Part shown: one piece after another, positions 1 to 7,971 of the stretch
Numbering within the stretch: the first letter of the stretch is position 1
How the letters are laid out: the number at the start of each line of letters is the position of its first letter
Source of the DNA: Hoeflea sp.
Lineage (GTDB): Bacteria > Pseudomonadota > Alphaproteobacteria > Rhizobiales > Rhizobiaceae
DNA: 64,000 bases
Assembly: GCA_020637795.1 (NCBI GenBank)
Contig: JACKJT010000002.1
Coordinates: forward strand, 372,001-436,000
Direction of reading: 5' to 3'
Notes under the pieces: generated by a model
Told to the model about the DNA's origin: nothing
The model's input: only the letters and a program-made list of their open reading frames with translations
Databases searched by the model: none
Made by a program: the position numbers and the translations under genes

Positions 1-1
1 G

Positions 2-529
2 TTCGCTGATGTCCGGGTTCCCGCAAGCAATCTGCTGGTTGGCGAGGGCAAGGGCTTCGAGATCGCCCAGGGCCGGCTCGGGCCGGGCCGCATCCACCAT
101 TGCATGCGCGCCATCGGCCAGGCCGAAATGGCTCTGGAACTGATGTGCAAGCGCTCGCTGGAGCGCGAAGCCTTCGGCAAGAAGCTGGCCCAGCTCGGCG
201 CCAACTACGACATCATCGCTGAATGCCGCATGGAAATCGAGCAGGCGCGGCTTCTGTGCCTGAAGGCCGCCTGGATGATGGACCAGGGCAACGCCGTCGC
301 CGCAGCCCCGTGGATCAGCCAGATCAAGGTGGTGGCGCCGCGAGTTGCGCTCAAGGTCACTGACGAGGCGGTGCAGATGTTCGGCGCCCAGGGCATTTCC
401 CAGGACACGCCGCTGGCCCGCAGCTGGACCCATCTGCGCACGCTGAGGCTTGCCGATGGTCCCGACGCCGTGCACCGCCGCCAGGTGGCACGCACTGAAC
501 TCAAGCGCTACACGCAGGAAAAGGTGTGA
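2..529 (+). CDS. Acyl-CoA dehydrogenase, C-terminal part (runs off left edge)
   Basis: The reading frame is open from the left edge, so the N-terminus lies outside the window. The visible 175 residues are the C-terminal helical domain of an acyl-CoA dehydrogenase: an LGPGRIHHCMRAIG stretch, a REAFGKKLAQLG segment, a MFGAQGIS motif, and the closing RLADGPDAVHRRQVAR. That ending resembles the ACAD10/ACAD11-like branch, an inference from memory of the family. The enzyme would be an FAD-dependent cytoplasmic dehydrogenase making a trans-2-enoyl-CoA; its substrate cannot be read from this fragment. Six bases separate its stop from the next gene, so the two are probably co-transcribed. Confidence 0.93.
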   Translation, partial: FADVRVPASNLLVGEGKGFEIAQGRLGPGRIHHCMRAIGQAEMALELMCKRSLEREAFGKKLAQLGANYDIIAECRMEIEQARLLCLKAAWMMDQGNAVAAAPWISQIKVVAPRVALKVTDEAVQMFGAQGISQDTPLARSWTHLRTLRLADGPDAVHRRQVARTELKRYTQEKV

Positions 530-535
530 TCCGTC

Positions 536-1501
536 ATGAAGGCGATTGTCTGTCCCGAATATGGTCCGCTCTCCAACCTGGAATTCAGGGACCTGCCGGA
601 CCCTCAGCCCGGGCCCAATGAAGTTGTGGTCCGAGCCGAAGCCATCGGAGTCAACTTCCCAGATGGTCTGCTGGTGCAGGGGCTTTACCAGATGAAGCCC
701 GAGACGCCTTTCGTCCCCGGCATGGAAGCCGGCGGCATAGTCGAGTCCATCGGCGGCAATGTCACCCACGTCAAACCGGGTGACCGGGTCGTGGTGATGT
801 TGAGCAATGGCAGCTATGCCGAAAAGGTGCTGGCGCCGGGCGACAAGGTTTTCCCGATCCCGGCGTCGATGGATTTCGCCGACGCCTGCGCGCTGATGTG
901 CGCCTGGGGGACCTCGCATCATGCGCTGAAACAGCGGGCCAACCTGCAGCCGGGCGAAACCTTGCTGGTGCTTGGCGCCGCCGGATCCACGGGTCTGGCC
1001 GCCATCTCCATCGGCAAGGCCATGGGCGCCCGCGTTATCGCCGTTGCTTCGAGCGAGGCAAAGCAACAGGCCTGCCTCGAAGCCGGCGCTGACATCGCCC
1101 TGCCCTATGACGGATTGCGCGACGCGCTCAAGCAAGAGGCGCCGAAAGGAGTCGACGTCGCTTTCGATCCGGTCGGCGGCGCAGCCTTCGATGTCGCGGC
1201 CCGGGCCATGGCCCGCAATGGCCGGCTTCTCGTGATCGGCTTTGCTTCCGGTGAAATCCCCAAGCTGCCGGTCAACCTGGTGCTGCTCAAGGAATATTCG
1301 CTGGTCGGGGTGTTCTGGGGCGCATTCGTCGCCAAGGAGCCGGAAGTTTACGCCGCCAACAACCGTGAACTCTTCCAGTGGTATTCAGAAGGCCGCATCA
1401 AGCCGCACATCGACGAAACCCGTCCTTTGTCGGAGGCTGCTACAGCGCTGCAGCGGATTCTCGATCGCGGCGCCGTTGGAAAAACCATTCTGGTCCCCTG
1501 A
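536..1501 (+). CDS. NADPH:quinone oxidoreductase-like MDR protein
   Basis: A 321-residue medium-chain dehydrogenase/reductase of the quinone oxidoreductase type. It starts MKAIVCPEYG. The GroES-like N-terminal domain carries GVNFPDGLLVQGLYQ and PGMEAGG. The Rossmann domain has a LVLGAAGSTGLAAISIGKAMGA dinucleotide loop near residues 143-163. The two zinc-binding cysteine sets of alcohol dehydrogenases are absent, as expected for a zinc-free NADPH-dependent reductase. It follows the acyl-CoA dehydrogenase by six bases and precedes a second MDR gene by 23, so the three form a likely operon, perhaps for catabolism of an unusual acyl substrate. The actual substrate is unknown. Confidence 0.93.
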   Translation: MKAIVCPEYGPLSNLEFRDLPDPQPGPNEVVVRAEAIGVNFPDGLLVQGLYQMKPETPFVPGMEAGGIVESIGGNVTHVKPGDRVVVMLSNGSYAEKVLAPGDKVFPIPASMDFADACALMCAWGTSHHALKQRANLQPGETLLVLGAAGSTGLAAISIGKAMGARVIAVASSEAKQQACLEAGADIALPYDGLRDALKQEAPKGVDVAFDPVGGAAFDVAARAMARNGRLLVIGFASGEIPKLPVNLVLLKEYSLVGVFWGAFVAKEPEVYAANNRELFQWYSEGRIKPHIDETRPLSEAATALQRILDRGAVGKTILVP

Positions 1502-1524
1502 ACCCTCCTCGCAAGGACAGAGAA

Positions 1525-2562
1525 ATGACCCTGCCCGCCAGCATGAACGCCCTGATTCTCAAGGGCCACGGTTTCGCACCGACCCGGACCGGCGCGGCCA
1601 TCGAGACGCTTAACCCCTATCTCGAATACGGCTCCCTGCCCGTCCCGAAACCGGGGCCGGGCCAGGTGCTGATCCGGGTGCGCATGGCTTCGATCAATCC
1701 CTCCGATCTCTATTTCATCAAGGGCGAATACGGCCAGCCGCGGATCAAGGGCGCGGCTGCCGGCTTCGAGGGTGTCGGCGACGTGGTCGATGGCAAGGGG
1801 CTCTATGCACGCTATCTCAAGGGCAAGCGGGTGGCCTTTGTTGGCGGCGTCAACGGGTCGGGCGCCTGGGCCGAATACATCGTCGTCGAGGCCGCCATGT
1901 GCGTCGTTGTCAAGCCTGCAATGCGCGACGAAGATGCGGCCGGCCACGTGGTCAACCCGGTAACGGCCTGGACCATGTTCGACATCGTCAAGGCGTCGGG
2001 CTCCAGGAGCTTCGTCTTCACCGCCGCCTTCTCCCAGCTCGGCAAGCTGATGGCGGGCCTCGCTCGAGACAACGGCAGTGTGATGATCGCCGTCATCCGC
2101 AAGGAAAGCCAGGCCAATCATCTCAGAGAGCTCGGTGCGAAACATGTTCTGGTCGAGTCGGACCCGGAGTTTGCGGCCAAGGCTGCAGCCCTGTGCAAAT
2201 CCGAAAAGCCGAAAATCCTGCTTGATGCTGTCGCCGGCCAAGTGGCCGCAGATCTCTTCGCCGCCATGCCGGCCCGCGCCCGCTGGATCATCTACGGCAA
2301 GCTCGACACCGAAGCGCCGGTGCTCAAGGAAGCCGGTCAGTTCATCTTCATGGGCAAGAGGATCGAGGGCTACTGGCTGATGAACTGGTTCCGTCAGGCT
2401 TCCATTCTGACAAAACTGAAGACGTTGCGCGCCGTCCAGAACCGCTTCATCTCGGGCGCCTGGACCACGGAAGTGGTGGCGACGGTCAGGCTCGCCGACG
2501 TGATGCGCGACCTGCCCGACGCGCTGAAGCCCGGCGACGGCAAGGTTATGATCGTGCCGTGA
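1525..2562 (+). CDS. Zinc-free MDR-family dehydrogenase (2-enoyl reductase-like)
   Basis: A 345-residue MDR protein, third gene of the left-edge operon. The frame is open further upstream, but the ATG at 1525 is preceded by AAGGACAG and starts just after the previous stop, so I chose it. The GroES-like domain includes SINPSDLYFIKGEYGQ and GFEGVG. The usual glycine-rich Rossmann loop is altered: the region reads FTAAFSQLGKLMAGLA in place of a GAAGGVG-type motif. Overall layout resembles enoyl reductases or crotonyl-CoA-type MDR enzymes, but the assignment is only to superfamily level. It may use the product of the neighbouring acyl-CoA dehydrogenase; that is inference from position. Confidence 0.9.
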   Translation: MTLPASMNALILKGHGFAPTRTGAAIETLNPYLEYGSLPVPKPGPGQVLIRVRMASINPSDLYFIKGEYGQPRIKGAAAGFEGVGDVVDGKGLYARYLKGKRVAFVGGVNGSGAWAEYIVVEAAMCVVVKPAMRDEDAAGHVVNPVTAWTMFDIVKASGSRSFVFTAAFSQLGKLMAGLARDNGSVMIAVIRKESQANHLRELGAKHVLVESDPEFAAKAAALCKSEKPKILLDAVAGQVAADLFAAMPARARWIIYGKLDTEAPVLKEAGQFIFMGKRIEGYWLMNWFRQASILTKLKTLRAVQNRFISGAWTTEVVATVRLADVMRDLPDALKPGDGKVMIVP

Positions 2563-2581
2563 CGCGCCGAATACTAACTCG

Positions 2582-2614
2582 AAACATTAGAATATTCATC
2601 TAAACTAATGTTTT
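2582..2614 (+). terminator. Inverted repeat after the MDR operon, probable terminator
   Basis: Nine-base arms AAACATTAG (2582-2590) and CTAATGTTT (2605-2613) pair perfectly around a 14-base AT-rich loop, followed by a short T run. It lies 20 bases after the stop of the last MDR gene. The stem is AT-rich and so weak for a rho-independent terminator; an operator for the next gene is an alternative. Confidence 0.4.
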
Positions 2615-2656
2615 AATTCATTATTCCCGGGTACTTCATAAACTGGATGAACGTCG

Positions 2657-2677
2657 CACTTCGGCCGTACCGAAGTG
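2657..2677. promoter_or_regulatory. Dyad upstream of the DUF4864 gene, possible operator
   Basis: Eight-base perfect arms CACTTCGG and CCGAAGTG around a five-base centre (CCGTA), located 53 bases before the DUF4864 start codon. The position between two transcription units suits an operator or a leader hairpin. No known regulator consensus was recognised. Confidence 0.3.
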
Positions 2678-2730
2678 AAACTTTCCATTCCCGTTCTCCG
2701 TCCTATCTTCAACACCATGGAGGTACGGTC

Positions 2731-3165
2731 ATGACAAGAAACGTTAAGTTCATTGCATTCCTGACGGCATCGCTCGCAGCCCTTTGTCTGGCGCTGACGC
2801 CCGCCCGCGCCGATGACGCGGCAACGGCGCGCCTTGTCATCGAGAGCCAGATCAACGCCTTTCTCTCCGACGACATGGCAACCGCCTATTCCTTCGCGGC
2901 ACCCTCGATCAAGCGGATCTATCCGGATGAAAACCGCTTCTTCGACATGGTCAAGCGTGGCTATCAGCCGGTCTATCGTCCCGGTAACTTTGCCTTCGGA
3001 CGATCCAAGGCGGCGGCCGATGGCTCTGGTATCGTTCAGGAAGTCATCATCCAGGCCCCGGACGGCGAGGACTGGACTGCGCTCTATTCGCTCGAACGCC
3101 AGCCGGATGGCAGCTTCAAGATCAATGGCGTCCAGATGATAAAGGCGGCCGCACCGCAAACCTGA
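2731..3165 (+). CDS. Exported DUF4864 domain-containing protein
   Basis: A 144-residue protein. The ATG at 2731 follows GGAGGT (2719-2724) at ideal spacing, so the longer upstream frame was not used. Residues 1-27 form a signal peptide ending TPARA, giving a mature periplasmic protein. The mature part (ESQINAFLSDDMATAYSFA, then a FFDMVKRGYQPVYRP segment) matches what I know of DUF4864, a small alpha+beta domain of unknown role resembling NTF2-like or lumazine-binding folds. It is apparently monocistronic, with possible regulatory dyads upstream. No catalytic residues can be named. Confidence 0.85.
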   Translation: MTRNVKFIAFLTASLAALCLALTPARADDAATARLVIESQINAFLSDDMATAYSFAAPSIKRIYPDENRFFDMVKRGYQPVYRPGNFAFGRSKAAADGSGIVQEVIIQAPDGEDWTALYSLERQPDGSFKINGVQMIKAAAPQT

Positions 3166-3380
3166 GGGACGCCCCGGCCCGTCCGCAAGTCCGGTGTCGC
3201 AGGTCCACCGCGCAGCTTCTGTTGGTCTCCATCTCCGTTCCGAAATCATGCCGTCGTGATCCCGTTGACCGTAAACTGAACAGCATTGCCTCGCCGCGCC
3301 GTTTCAACCTATGCTCGACGGTCCACGGCGTACCAGGCAATCGTCCTTCCCGCCGCCAGCACATGAAACGGAGAATTGCA

Positions 3381-3863
3381 GTGAGCGTCGCCTTCACCAA
3401 GGAAGAAAGTTCCGAAACCGCGGCCGAAACGCAACTGCCCGACCGGCCGATTTCTCCGCATCCGAACCTGGTGACACTCAACGGGCTGAAACAGTTGCAG
3501 GCAAACCTCGATGCGGCCCGCGCGGCATTCGAAGCGGCGAACACGATCGAGGATGTCAATGAAAAGCGGCGCCAGCAGGCCGTCCCGCTGCGCGACGCAC
3601 GTTACTTCGCCGAGCGTGTGCATACGGCCGAGATGATACCCGATCCGGTCTCCCATGACGTGGTCGCCTTCGGCTCCACCGTGACCTATGCCCGCGACGA
3701 CCGTCCGCCGCAAACCTACCGCATCGTTGGCGAGGACGAAGCCGATCCGAAAACCGGCACCATCTCCTTTGCCTCCCCCGTCGCACGTGCACTCATGGGC
3801 AAAGCGGTGGGCGATGTGGTGGAGGTCGGCGATCAGGAGCTGGAGATCATTTCGATCTCGTAG
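3381..3863 (+). CDS. GreA/GreB-family elongation factor-like protein
   Basis: A 160-residue protein whose C-terminal half carries the FKBP-like Gre domain (FGSTVTYA, then SPVARALMGKAVGDVVEV near residues 134-151). The N-terminal half is a predicted antiparallel coiled coil, as in GreA, which rescues backtracked RNA polymerase by inserting the coil tip into the secondary channel. The coil is divergent and I cannot confirm the acidic tip residues, so it may be a Gre relative with another role (Rnk-like or anti-Gre). The GTG at 3381 was chosen because CGGAGA sits seven bases upstream; an ATG at 3363 is possible. It is a single gene. Confidence 0.82.
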   Translation: MSVAFTKEESSETAAETQLPDRPISPHPNLVTLNGLKQLQANLDAARAAFEAANTIEDVNEKRRQQAVPLRDARYFAERVHTAEMIPDPVSHDVVAFGSTVTYARDDRPPQTYRIVGEDEADPKTGTISFASPVARALMGKAVGDVVEVGDQELEIISIS

Positions 3864-3912
3864 GGCAATCCCGCTGACCGCGATGCTGCCATCGACAGGC
3901 CTGGCACGCTTG

Positions 3913-4110
3913 TCAGGCCTGTCGGCCAGCGAAGTAATACAGGATCGCCGCAAGCAGCAGCAGGATGAGTGACCCGACACCTACAAAAAACGGAATCATG
4001 CCGGCCATTTCATCGAAATGCCGCCGTCCGGAGACCGTCTCCAGCCCCCACCACCCAAAAGCCATCCCCGCCAGGGCCATCAGCGCCAGCACGATGGCAA
4101 ACAGCTTCAT
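3913..4110 (-). CDS. Small two-helix inner-membrane protein
   Basis: A 65-residue protein with two hydrophobic helices (residues 2-22 and about 40-60) joined by a short charged loop containing RRHFDE. An AGGTGAAA Shine-Dalgarno-like stretch lies upstream of the ATG. The family was not recognised. The neighbour on the same strand, 45 bases upstream, is a small glycine-zipper lipoprotein, so the two could be co-transcribed envelope proteins. No function is proposed. Confidence 0.65.
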   Translation of the reverse strand: MKLFAIVLALMALAGMAFGWWGLETVSGRRHFDEMAGMIPFFVGVGSLILLLLAAILYYFAGRQA

Positions 4111-4155
4111 GGCAGTTTCACCTGCACAGCCGCCGCTCCCGGGAACCGCTTCCGG

Positions 4156-4413
4156 CTATCTCCGCCAGTGGCACCGCGTCGTGTAGACCTTGCCCTTGGA
4201 ATTTCGGTACTGGCAACGGCCATCGGCTGTTTCGAACAGGTAGGTACCAAAGCCAGCGATCAGTGCGCCTGCGACGGCGCCACCGGCGCTGTTTGTCGCA
4301 ATGGCACCAACGGCTGCACCTATTCCGGCACCGCTGACTGTTTTCTCGGTTGTCGTGCAGGCTGCCAGGGTGCCTGCTGCCAGGACAATGATTGCCACTT
4401 TCAAACCATTCAT
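4156..4413 (-). CDS. Glycine-zipper lipoprotein
   Basis: An 85-residue protein. The lipobox LAAC near residue 19 closes a lipoprotein signal peptide, predicting lipidation of the cysteine and envelope anchoring. Next comes a glycine/alanine zipper (SGAGIGAAVGAIATNSAGGAVAG in two blocks) typical of YMGG-like or 17-kDa-antigen-type domains that pack against membrane. The C-terminus is cationic and has two cysteines (GRCQYRN and TRCHWRR) that might form a disulfide. GAGGATCG lies upstream of the start. It probably has an outer-membrane structural role, by family analogy. Confidence 0.75.
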   Translation of the reverse strand: MNGLKVAIIVLAAGTLAACTTTEKTVSGAGIGAAVGAIATNSAGGAVAGALIAGFGTYLFETADGRCQYRNSKGKVYTTRCHWRR

Positions 4414-4685
4414 CGGCCGATCCTCGATCTGTTGGTGTCAGAGCCCCCCAAGCTCCCACCGGCAACAATGCGCCCCAAGGAAATCCCGGTCAAGCGCCAG
4501 AGAAACTGTTACTTGTGTCATATGAGCACATACCCGAGCTTCGCATCCGGGCTTCGCCGTCCAAAATCACGCATCCACCCCGATCTTGCCCGACAAACGA
4601 TTCTCCATTGCCGCGGAATCCGCTAAGAGGGATCGCGGTCAGCGCTGCCGCGTCCCATCAAACGATGTCCAAGGAAATGTCGACC

Positions 4686-5006
4686 ATGAAATTCCGGCTT
4701 GCAATCCTGGCAGTTTTTGCCGTTGCCCTTTCGGCCTGTACCACTGCATCAATGGCGTCCAACCCGCTTCAGGCGCGCTGGAACGGCAAGTCGGCCGGCA
4801 CCTTCTTCGCAGCCTACGGACCTCCGATTTCCGACAATGGCGGCACGCAGTACACCTGGCGCGGCGGATACTCGGGCGGCAAGCGCTGCGTCGTCGAACT
4901 GTCGGTCAACAAGGACTACACGATCAAGTCGATCCGCGCCGTCACCGACCATGCCGACCCGAAGGGCGGCCCGTCGCACTGCGAAAAGGTGCTCGACGCC
5001 GTTTGA
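4686..5006 (+). CDS. Small lipoprotein of unknown function
   Basis: A 106-residue lipoprotein: MKFRLAILAVFAVALSAC is a lipoprotein signal peptide with lipobox LSAC. The ATG at 4686 was preferred over an in-frame ATG at 4677 because AAGGAA (4671-4676) is spaced correctly only for 4686. The mature part is short and aromatic/glycine-rich (YTWRGGYSGGKRC), with two more cysteines that could pair. It is an unrecognised but coherent coding frame. It converges on tgt, with a hairpin in the gap. Confidence 0.7.
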   Translation: MKFRLAILAVFAVALSACTTASMASNPLQARWNGKSAGTFFAAYGPPISDNGGTQYTWRGGYSGGKRCVVELSVNKDYTIKSIRAVTDHADPKGGPSHCEKVLDAV

Positions 5007-5018
5007 GATTTTGCCCAA

Positions 5019-5047
5019 CGTCACCTCGGAGCATGTCCGGGGTGACG
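5019..5047. terminator. Hairpin between convergent lipoprotein gene and tgt
   Basis: Arms CGTCACC and GGTGACG, extended inward by five more pairs (one wobble) around a GCATG loop, give a 12-base-pair stem between two convergent stops. No T tract follows on either strand, so it may be a processing hairpin or a weak bidirectional terminator. Confidence 0.4.
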
Positions 5048-5119
5048 GCAATCGTCGGTATTGCGCCATATTGCAAATGCATCGTCAGTTGCGGCGGGAG
5101 GCGACAGGCCTCCGGCTCC

Positions 5120-6274
5120 CTAACCGAGCGGCGCGATATCGCCGCGGGCCCAACGCTCTTGCGTCTGTGCCGAGAACTCTTCGAACCGCTGCGCCTCGAT
5201 CGACGCACGGATACCGGCCATCAGGTCCTGGTAATAACTCAGATTGTTCCAGGTGATCAGCATCATGCCGAGGATCTCGTTGGAGCGCACCAGGTGGTGC
5301 AGGTAGGCGCGGGAATAGTTGCGCGCCGCCGGGCATGAGCTTTCCTCGTCCAGCGGCCGGTGGTCCTCGGCGTGGCGGGCATTCTTCAGATTGATCTTGC
5401 CGTGGCGTGTGAACGCCAGCCCGTGGCGCCCTGCCCGGGTCGGCATCACGCAGTCGAACATGTCGATGCCGCGGCCGACGGACTTGAGAATGTCGTCGGG
5501 CGTGCCTACGCCCATCAGGTAGCGCGGTTTTTGCGCGGGCAGCAGCGGACAGGTGACATCGAGCATGTCGAGCATCACCTCCTGCGGCTCACCGACAGCC
5601 AGACCGCCCACCGCATAGCCCTTGAGATCGAGACCCGCCAGGCCCTGCGCCGAGCGCTCCCTTAGCAGGGGAGCGTCTCCACCCTGGACGATGCCGAACA
5701 TCGCCTTGCCGGGCTGGTCGCCGAAGGCCACGCGGCAGCGTTCGGCCCAGCGCAGCGACATTTCCATGGCGCGCTCGATTTCCGTTTCGTTCGCCGGCAG
5801 CCGGACGCATTCGTCAAGCTGCATCTGGATGTCGGAGCCGAGCAGGCCCTGGATCTCGATCGAGCGCTCCGGGCTCATCTCGTGGCGCGAGCCGTCGATA
5901 TGCGACTGGAAGGTGACGCCTTGCTCGTCGATCTTCCTGAGCGCCGACAGCGACATTACCTGGAACCCGCCGGAATCGGTCAGGATCGGGTGCGGCCAGC
6001 GGGCGAACTCGTGCAGCCCGCCGAGCCGCGCCATCCGCTCCGCGCCCGGCCGCAGCATCAGGTGATAGGTGTTGCCGAGGATGATGTCCGCACCAAGCTC
6101 GCGCACCTGGTCCATATACATGGCCTTCACCGTGCCGCCGGTGCCGACCGGCATGAAGGTCGGCGTACGGATCGTGCCGCGCGGCATGGTGATCTCGCCA
6201 CGCCGCGCCTTGCCGTCGTTGGCAAGAAGCTTGAACTGGAAGGTGTCTATCTTTGCCGGGGTTTCAGGGGTCAC
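5120..6274 (-). CDS. tgt: tRNA-guanine transglycosylase (queuosine pathway)
   Basis: A 384-residue bacterial Tgt, which exchanges G34 of GUN-anticodon tRNAs for the queuosine precursor preQ1. Catalytic landmarks are present: TDSGGFQV, QLDECV, FGIVQGG, and the nucleophile region FDCVMPTRAGRHG. The start overlaps the queA stop by four bases, so queA and tgt are translationally coupled; QueA acts directly after Tgt. Odd feature: the zinc site CxCxxC...H of characterised Tgt enzymes reads SSCPAA (residues 312-317) and the histidine position is Asn343, so only one of four ligands remains. I believe other rhizobial Tgts look similar, but could not check. Confidence 0.97.
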   Translation of the reverse strand: MTPETPAKIDTFQFKLLANDGKARRGEITMPRGTIRTPTFMPVGTGGTVKAMYMDQVRELGADIILGNTYHLMLRPGAERMARLGGLHEFARWPHPILTDSGGFQVMSLSALRKIDEQGVTFQSHIDGSRHEMSPERSIEIQGLLGSDIQMQLDECVRLPANETEIERAMEMSLRWAERCRVAFGDQPGKAMFGIVQGGDAPLLRERSAQGLAGLDLKGYAVGGLAVGEPQEVMLDMLDVTCPLLPAQKPRYLMGVGTPDDILKSVGRGIDMFDCVMPTRAGRHGLAFTRHGKINLKNARHAEDHRPLDEESSCPAARNYSRAYLHHLVRSNEILGMMLITWNNLSYYQDLMAGIRASIEAQRFEEFSAQTQERWARGDIAPLG

Positions 6275-7347
6275 GGGTTGCTCCGGAACAGCAGGCTGGC
6301 ATCGCCATAGGAATAGAAACGGTAGCCGGTTTCGATCGCGTGGCGGTAGGCCGAGCGCATGGTCTCGAGGCCGGAGAAGGCCGAGACCAGCATGAACAGC
6401 GTCGAGCGCGGCAGGTGGAAATTGGTCATCAGCACGTCGACGGCGCGAAAGCGGTAGCCGGGCGTGATGAAGATGTCGGTCGGGCCTGACCAGGCCTTGA
6501 TCGTGCCGTCTTCATCGGCAGCGCTCTCGAGCAACCTGAGCGAGGTGGTGCCGACCGAGACGATCCGGCCGCCGCGCGCATGCACCGCATTGAGCGCATC
6601 GGCGGTCTCGGAACTGACGTGGCCGATTTCCGAATGCATCTTGTGCTCGGTGGTGTCGTCCGCCTTGACCGGCAAAAAGGTCCCCGCGCCGACATGCAGT
6701 GTGACAAAATGACGGGAGATCCCGCGCGCATCGAGCCTGGCGAACAGTGCGTCGGTGAAATGCAGGCCTGCCGTGGGCGCGGCAACGGCGCCATCCTCGC
6801 GGGCATAGATCGTCTGGTAATCCTTGCGGTCCTGATCGTCCTCGCCGCGCTTGGACGCGATATAGGGTGGCAACGGGATGTGGCCCGTAGCCATGATTGC
6901 CTCGTCGAGCGCCGGGCCCGACAGATCGAAGATCAGTTCGAGTTCGCCGCCCTCGCCCCGCTCGCCCGCGGTGGCGTCGAGCACGCCGGTCAGGCAGGCA
7001 GCGCCGTCGTCGCCGAAGGATAGCCGATCCCCCTGCTTGATACGCTTGCCGGGCCGGACAAAGGCCTTCCAGCGGTCGGGGCCCGAGCGCATATGCAGGG
7101 TGGCGGAGATGCGTTGCCGGTTTTCGCCGCGGATGCGGAACCCCTCGAGCTGGGCGGGAATGACGCGAGTGTCGTTGAACACCAGCGCGTCGCCGGGTTC
7201 GAGCAATTCGGCCAGATCGCCGACCGACCAGTCCGCGAGGCTCCCATCGGCTCCAACCCGCAAAAGCCGGGCGCTGTCGCGCGGGTTCGCCGGCCTGAGC
7301 GCAATGCGCTCTTCGGGAAGCTCGAAATCGAATAGGTCTACCCGCAC
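6271..7347 (-). CDS. queA: S-adenosylmethionine:tRNA ribosyltransferase-isomerase
   Basis: A 358-residue QueA, which transfers and isomerises ribose from SAM onto preQ1-modified tRNA to make epoxyqueuosine. Family signatures include LFDFELPEERIA at the start, DALVFNDTRVIPAQL, YQTIYAREDGAVAAPTAGLHFT and TNFHLPRSTL. It appears to start with GTG at 7347. The stop overlaps tgt by four bases. Upstream lies a strong terminator that closes the cyclophilin unit, so the queA-tgt pair probably has its own promoter within 7348-7419 or depends on readthrough. Confidence 0.97.
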   Translation of the reverse strand: MRVDLFDFELPEERIALRPANPRDSARLLRVGADGSLADWSVGDLAELLEPGDALVFNDTRVIPAQLEGFRIRGENRQRISATLHMRSGPDRWKAFVRPGKRIKQGDRLSFGDDGAACLTGVLDATAGERGEGGELELIFDLSGPALDEAIMATGHIPLPPYIASKRGEDDQDRKDYQTIYAREDGAVAAPTAGLHFTDALFARLDARGISRHFVTLHVGAGTFLPVKADDTTEHKMHSEIGHVSSETADALNAVHARGGRIVSVGTTSLRLLESAADEDGTIKAWSGPTDIFITPGYRFRAVDVLMTNFHLPRSTLFMLVSAFSGLETMRSAYRHAIETGYRFYSYGDASLLFRSNP

Positions 7348-7359
7348 CTGGCGCGCCCC

Positions 7360-7410
7360 AAAAACAATCGCGCGGAATTTGATTGGCTCAAGCCATCGAA
7401 CTCCGCGCGA
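7360..7410 (-). terminator. Rho-independent terminator between ppi genes and queA
   Basis: A stem of about 19 base pairs (7368-7410), with outer arms TCGCGCGGA/TCCGCGCGA, inner arms TGGC/GCCA, one mismatch and one bulge. On the minus strand it is followed by TTGTTTTT. It should end transcription of the cyclophilin genes before queA. Confidence 0.75.
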
Positions 7411-7419
7411 TAAAACAGC

Positions 7420-7935
7420 TTAAGCCTTGGCGTCAGCCGCAACCTTCATCGAAACGATCTTGTCGGGATCGACCACCGGCTCGCCGCGTTTGATCTTGTC
7501 GACATTCTCCATGCCGGACATCACCTGGCCCCAGACCGTGTACTGACGGTTGAGGAAGCCGGCATCGTCAAAGCAGATGAAGAACTGCGAGTTGGCCGAA
7601 TTGGGATCCTGCGCACGCGCCATCGAGCAGGTGCCGCGACCGTGATTCATGTTGGAAAACTCGGCCTTCAGGTCCGGCTTGTCCGAACCACCCATGCCGG
7701 CGCGGCGCGGATCGAACGACTTGCCGTCCGACTTGCCGAACTTGACGTCGCCGGTCTGCGCCATGAAGCCCTCGATCACGCGGTGAAACACCACGCCGTC
7801 ATAGGCGCCTTCGCGGGCCAGTTCCTTGATCCGGGCGACGTGGCCGGGAGCCAGGTCGGGAAGCAGTTCGATGATCACCTGGCCTTGGGTGGTTTCCATG
7901 ATCAGCGTGTTTTCGGGATCCTTGATCTCCGCCAT
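7420..7935 (-). CDS. Cytoplasmic peptidyl-prolyl cis-trans isomerase (cyclophilin)
   Basis: A 171-residue cyclophilin without a signal peptide, acting as a proline isomerase/folding helper in the cytoplasm. Core motifs are FHRVIEGFMAQTGD (with the catalytic Arg), GRGTCSMARA, NSANSQFFI and YTVWGQV. It lies 36 bases downstream of a second cyclophilin gene that has a signal peptide, so the pair looks like an old duplication divided between two compartments. A strong terminator follows. Confidence 0.95.
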   Translation of the reverse strand: MAEIKDPENTLIMETTQGQVIIELLPDLAPGHVARIKELAREGAYDGVVFHRVIEGFMAQTGDVKFGKSDGKSFDPRRAGMGGSDKPDLKAEFSNMNHGRGTCSMARAQDPNSANSQFFICFDDAGFLNRQYTVWGQVMSGMENVDKIKRGEPVVDPDKIVSMKVAADAKA

Positions 7936-7971
7936 GGGGTCTCTCCTGTGTTGGTTGGATATCGTGTCTCG

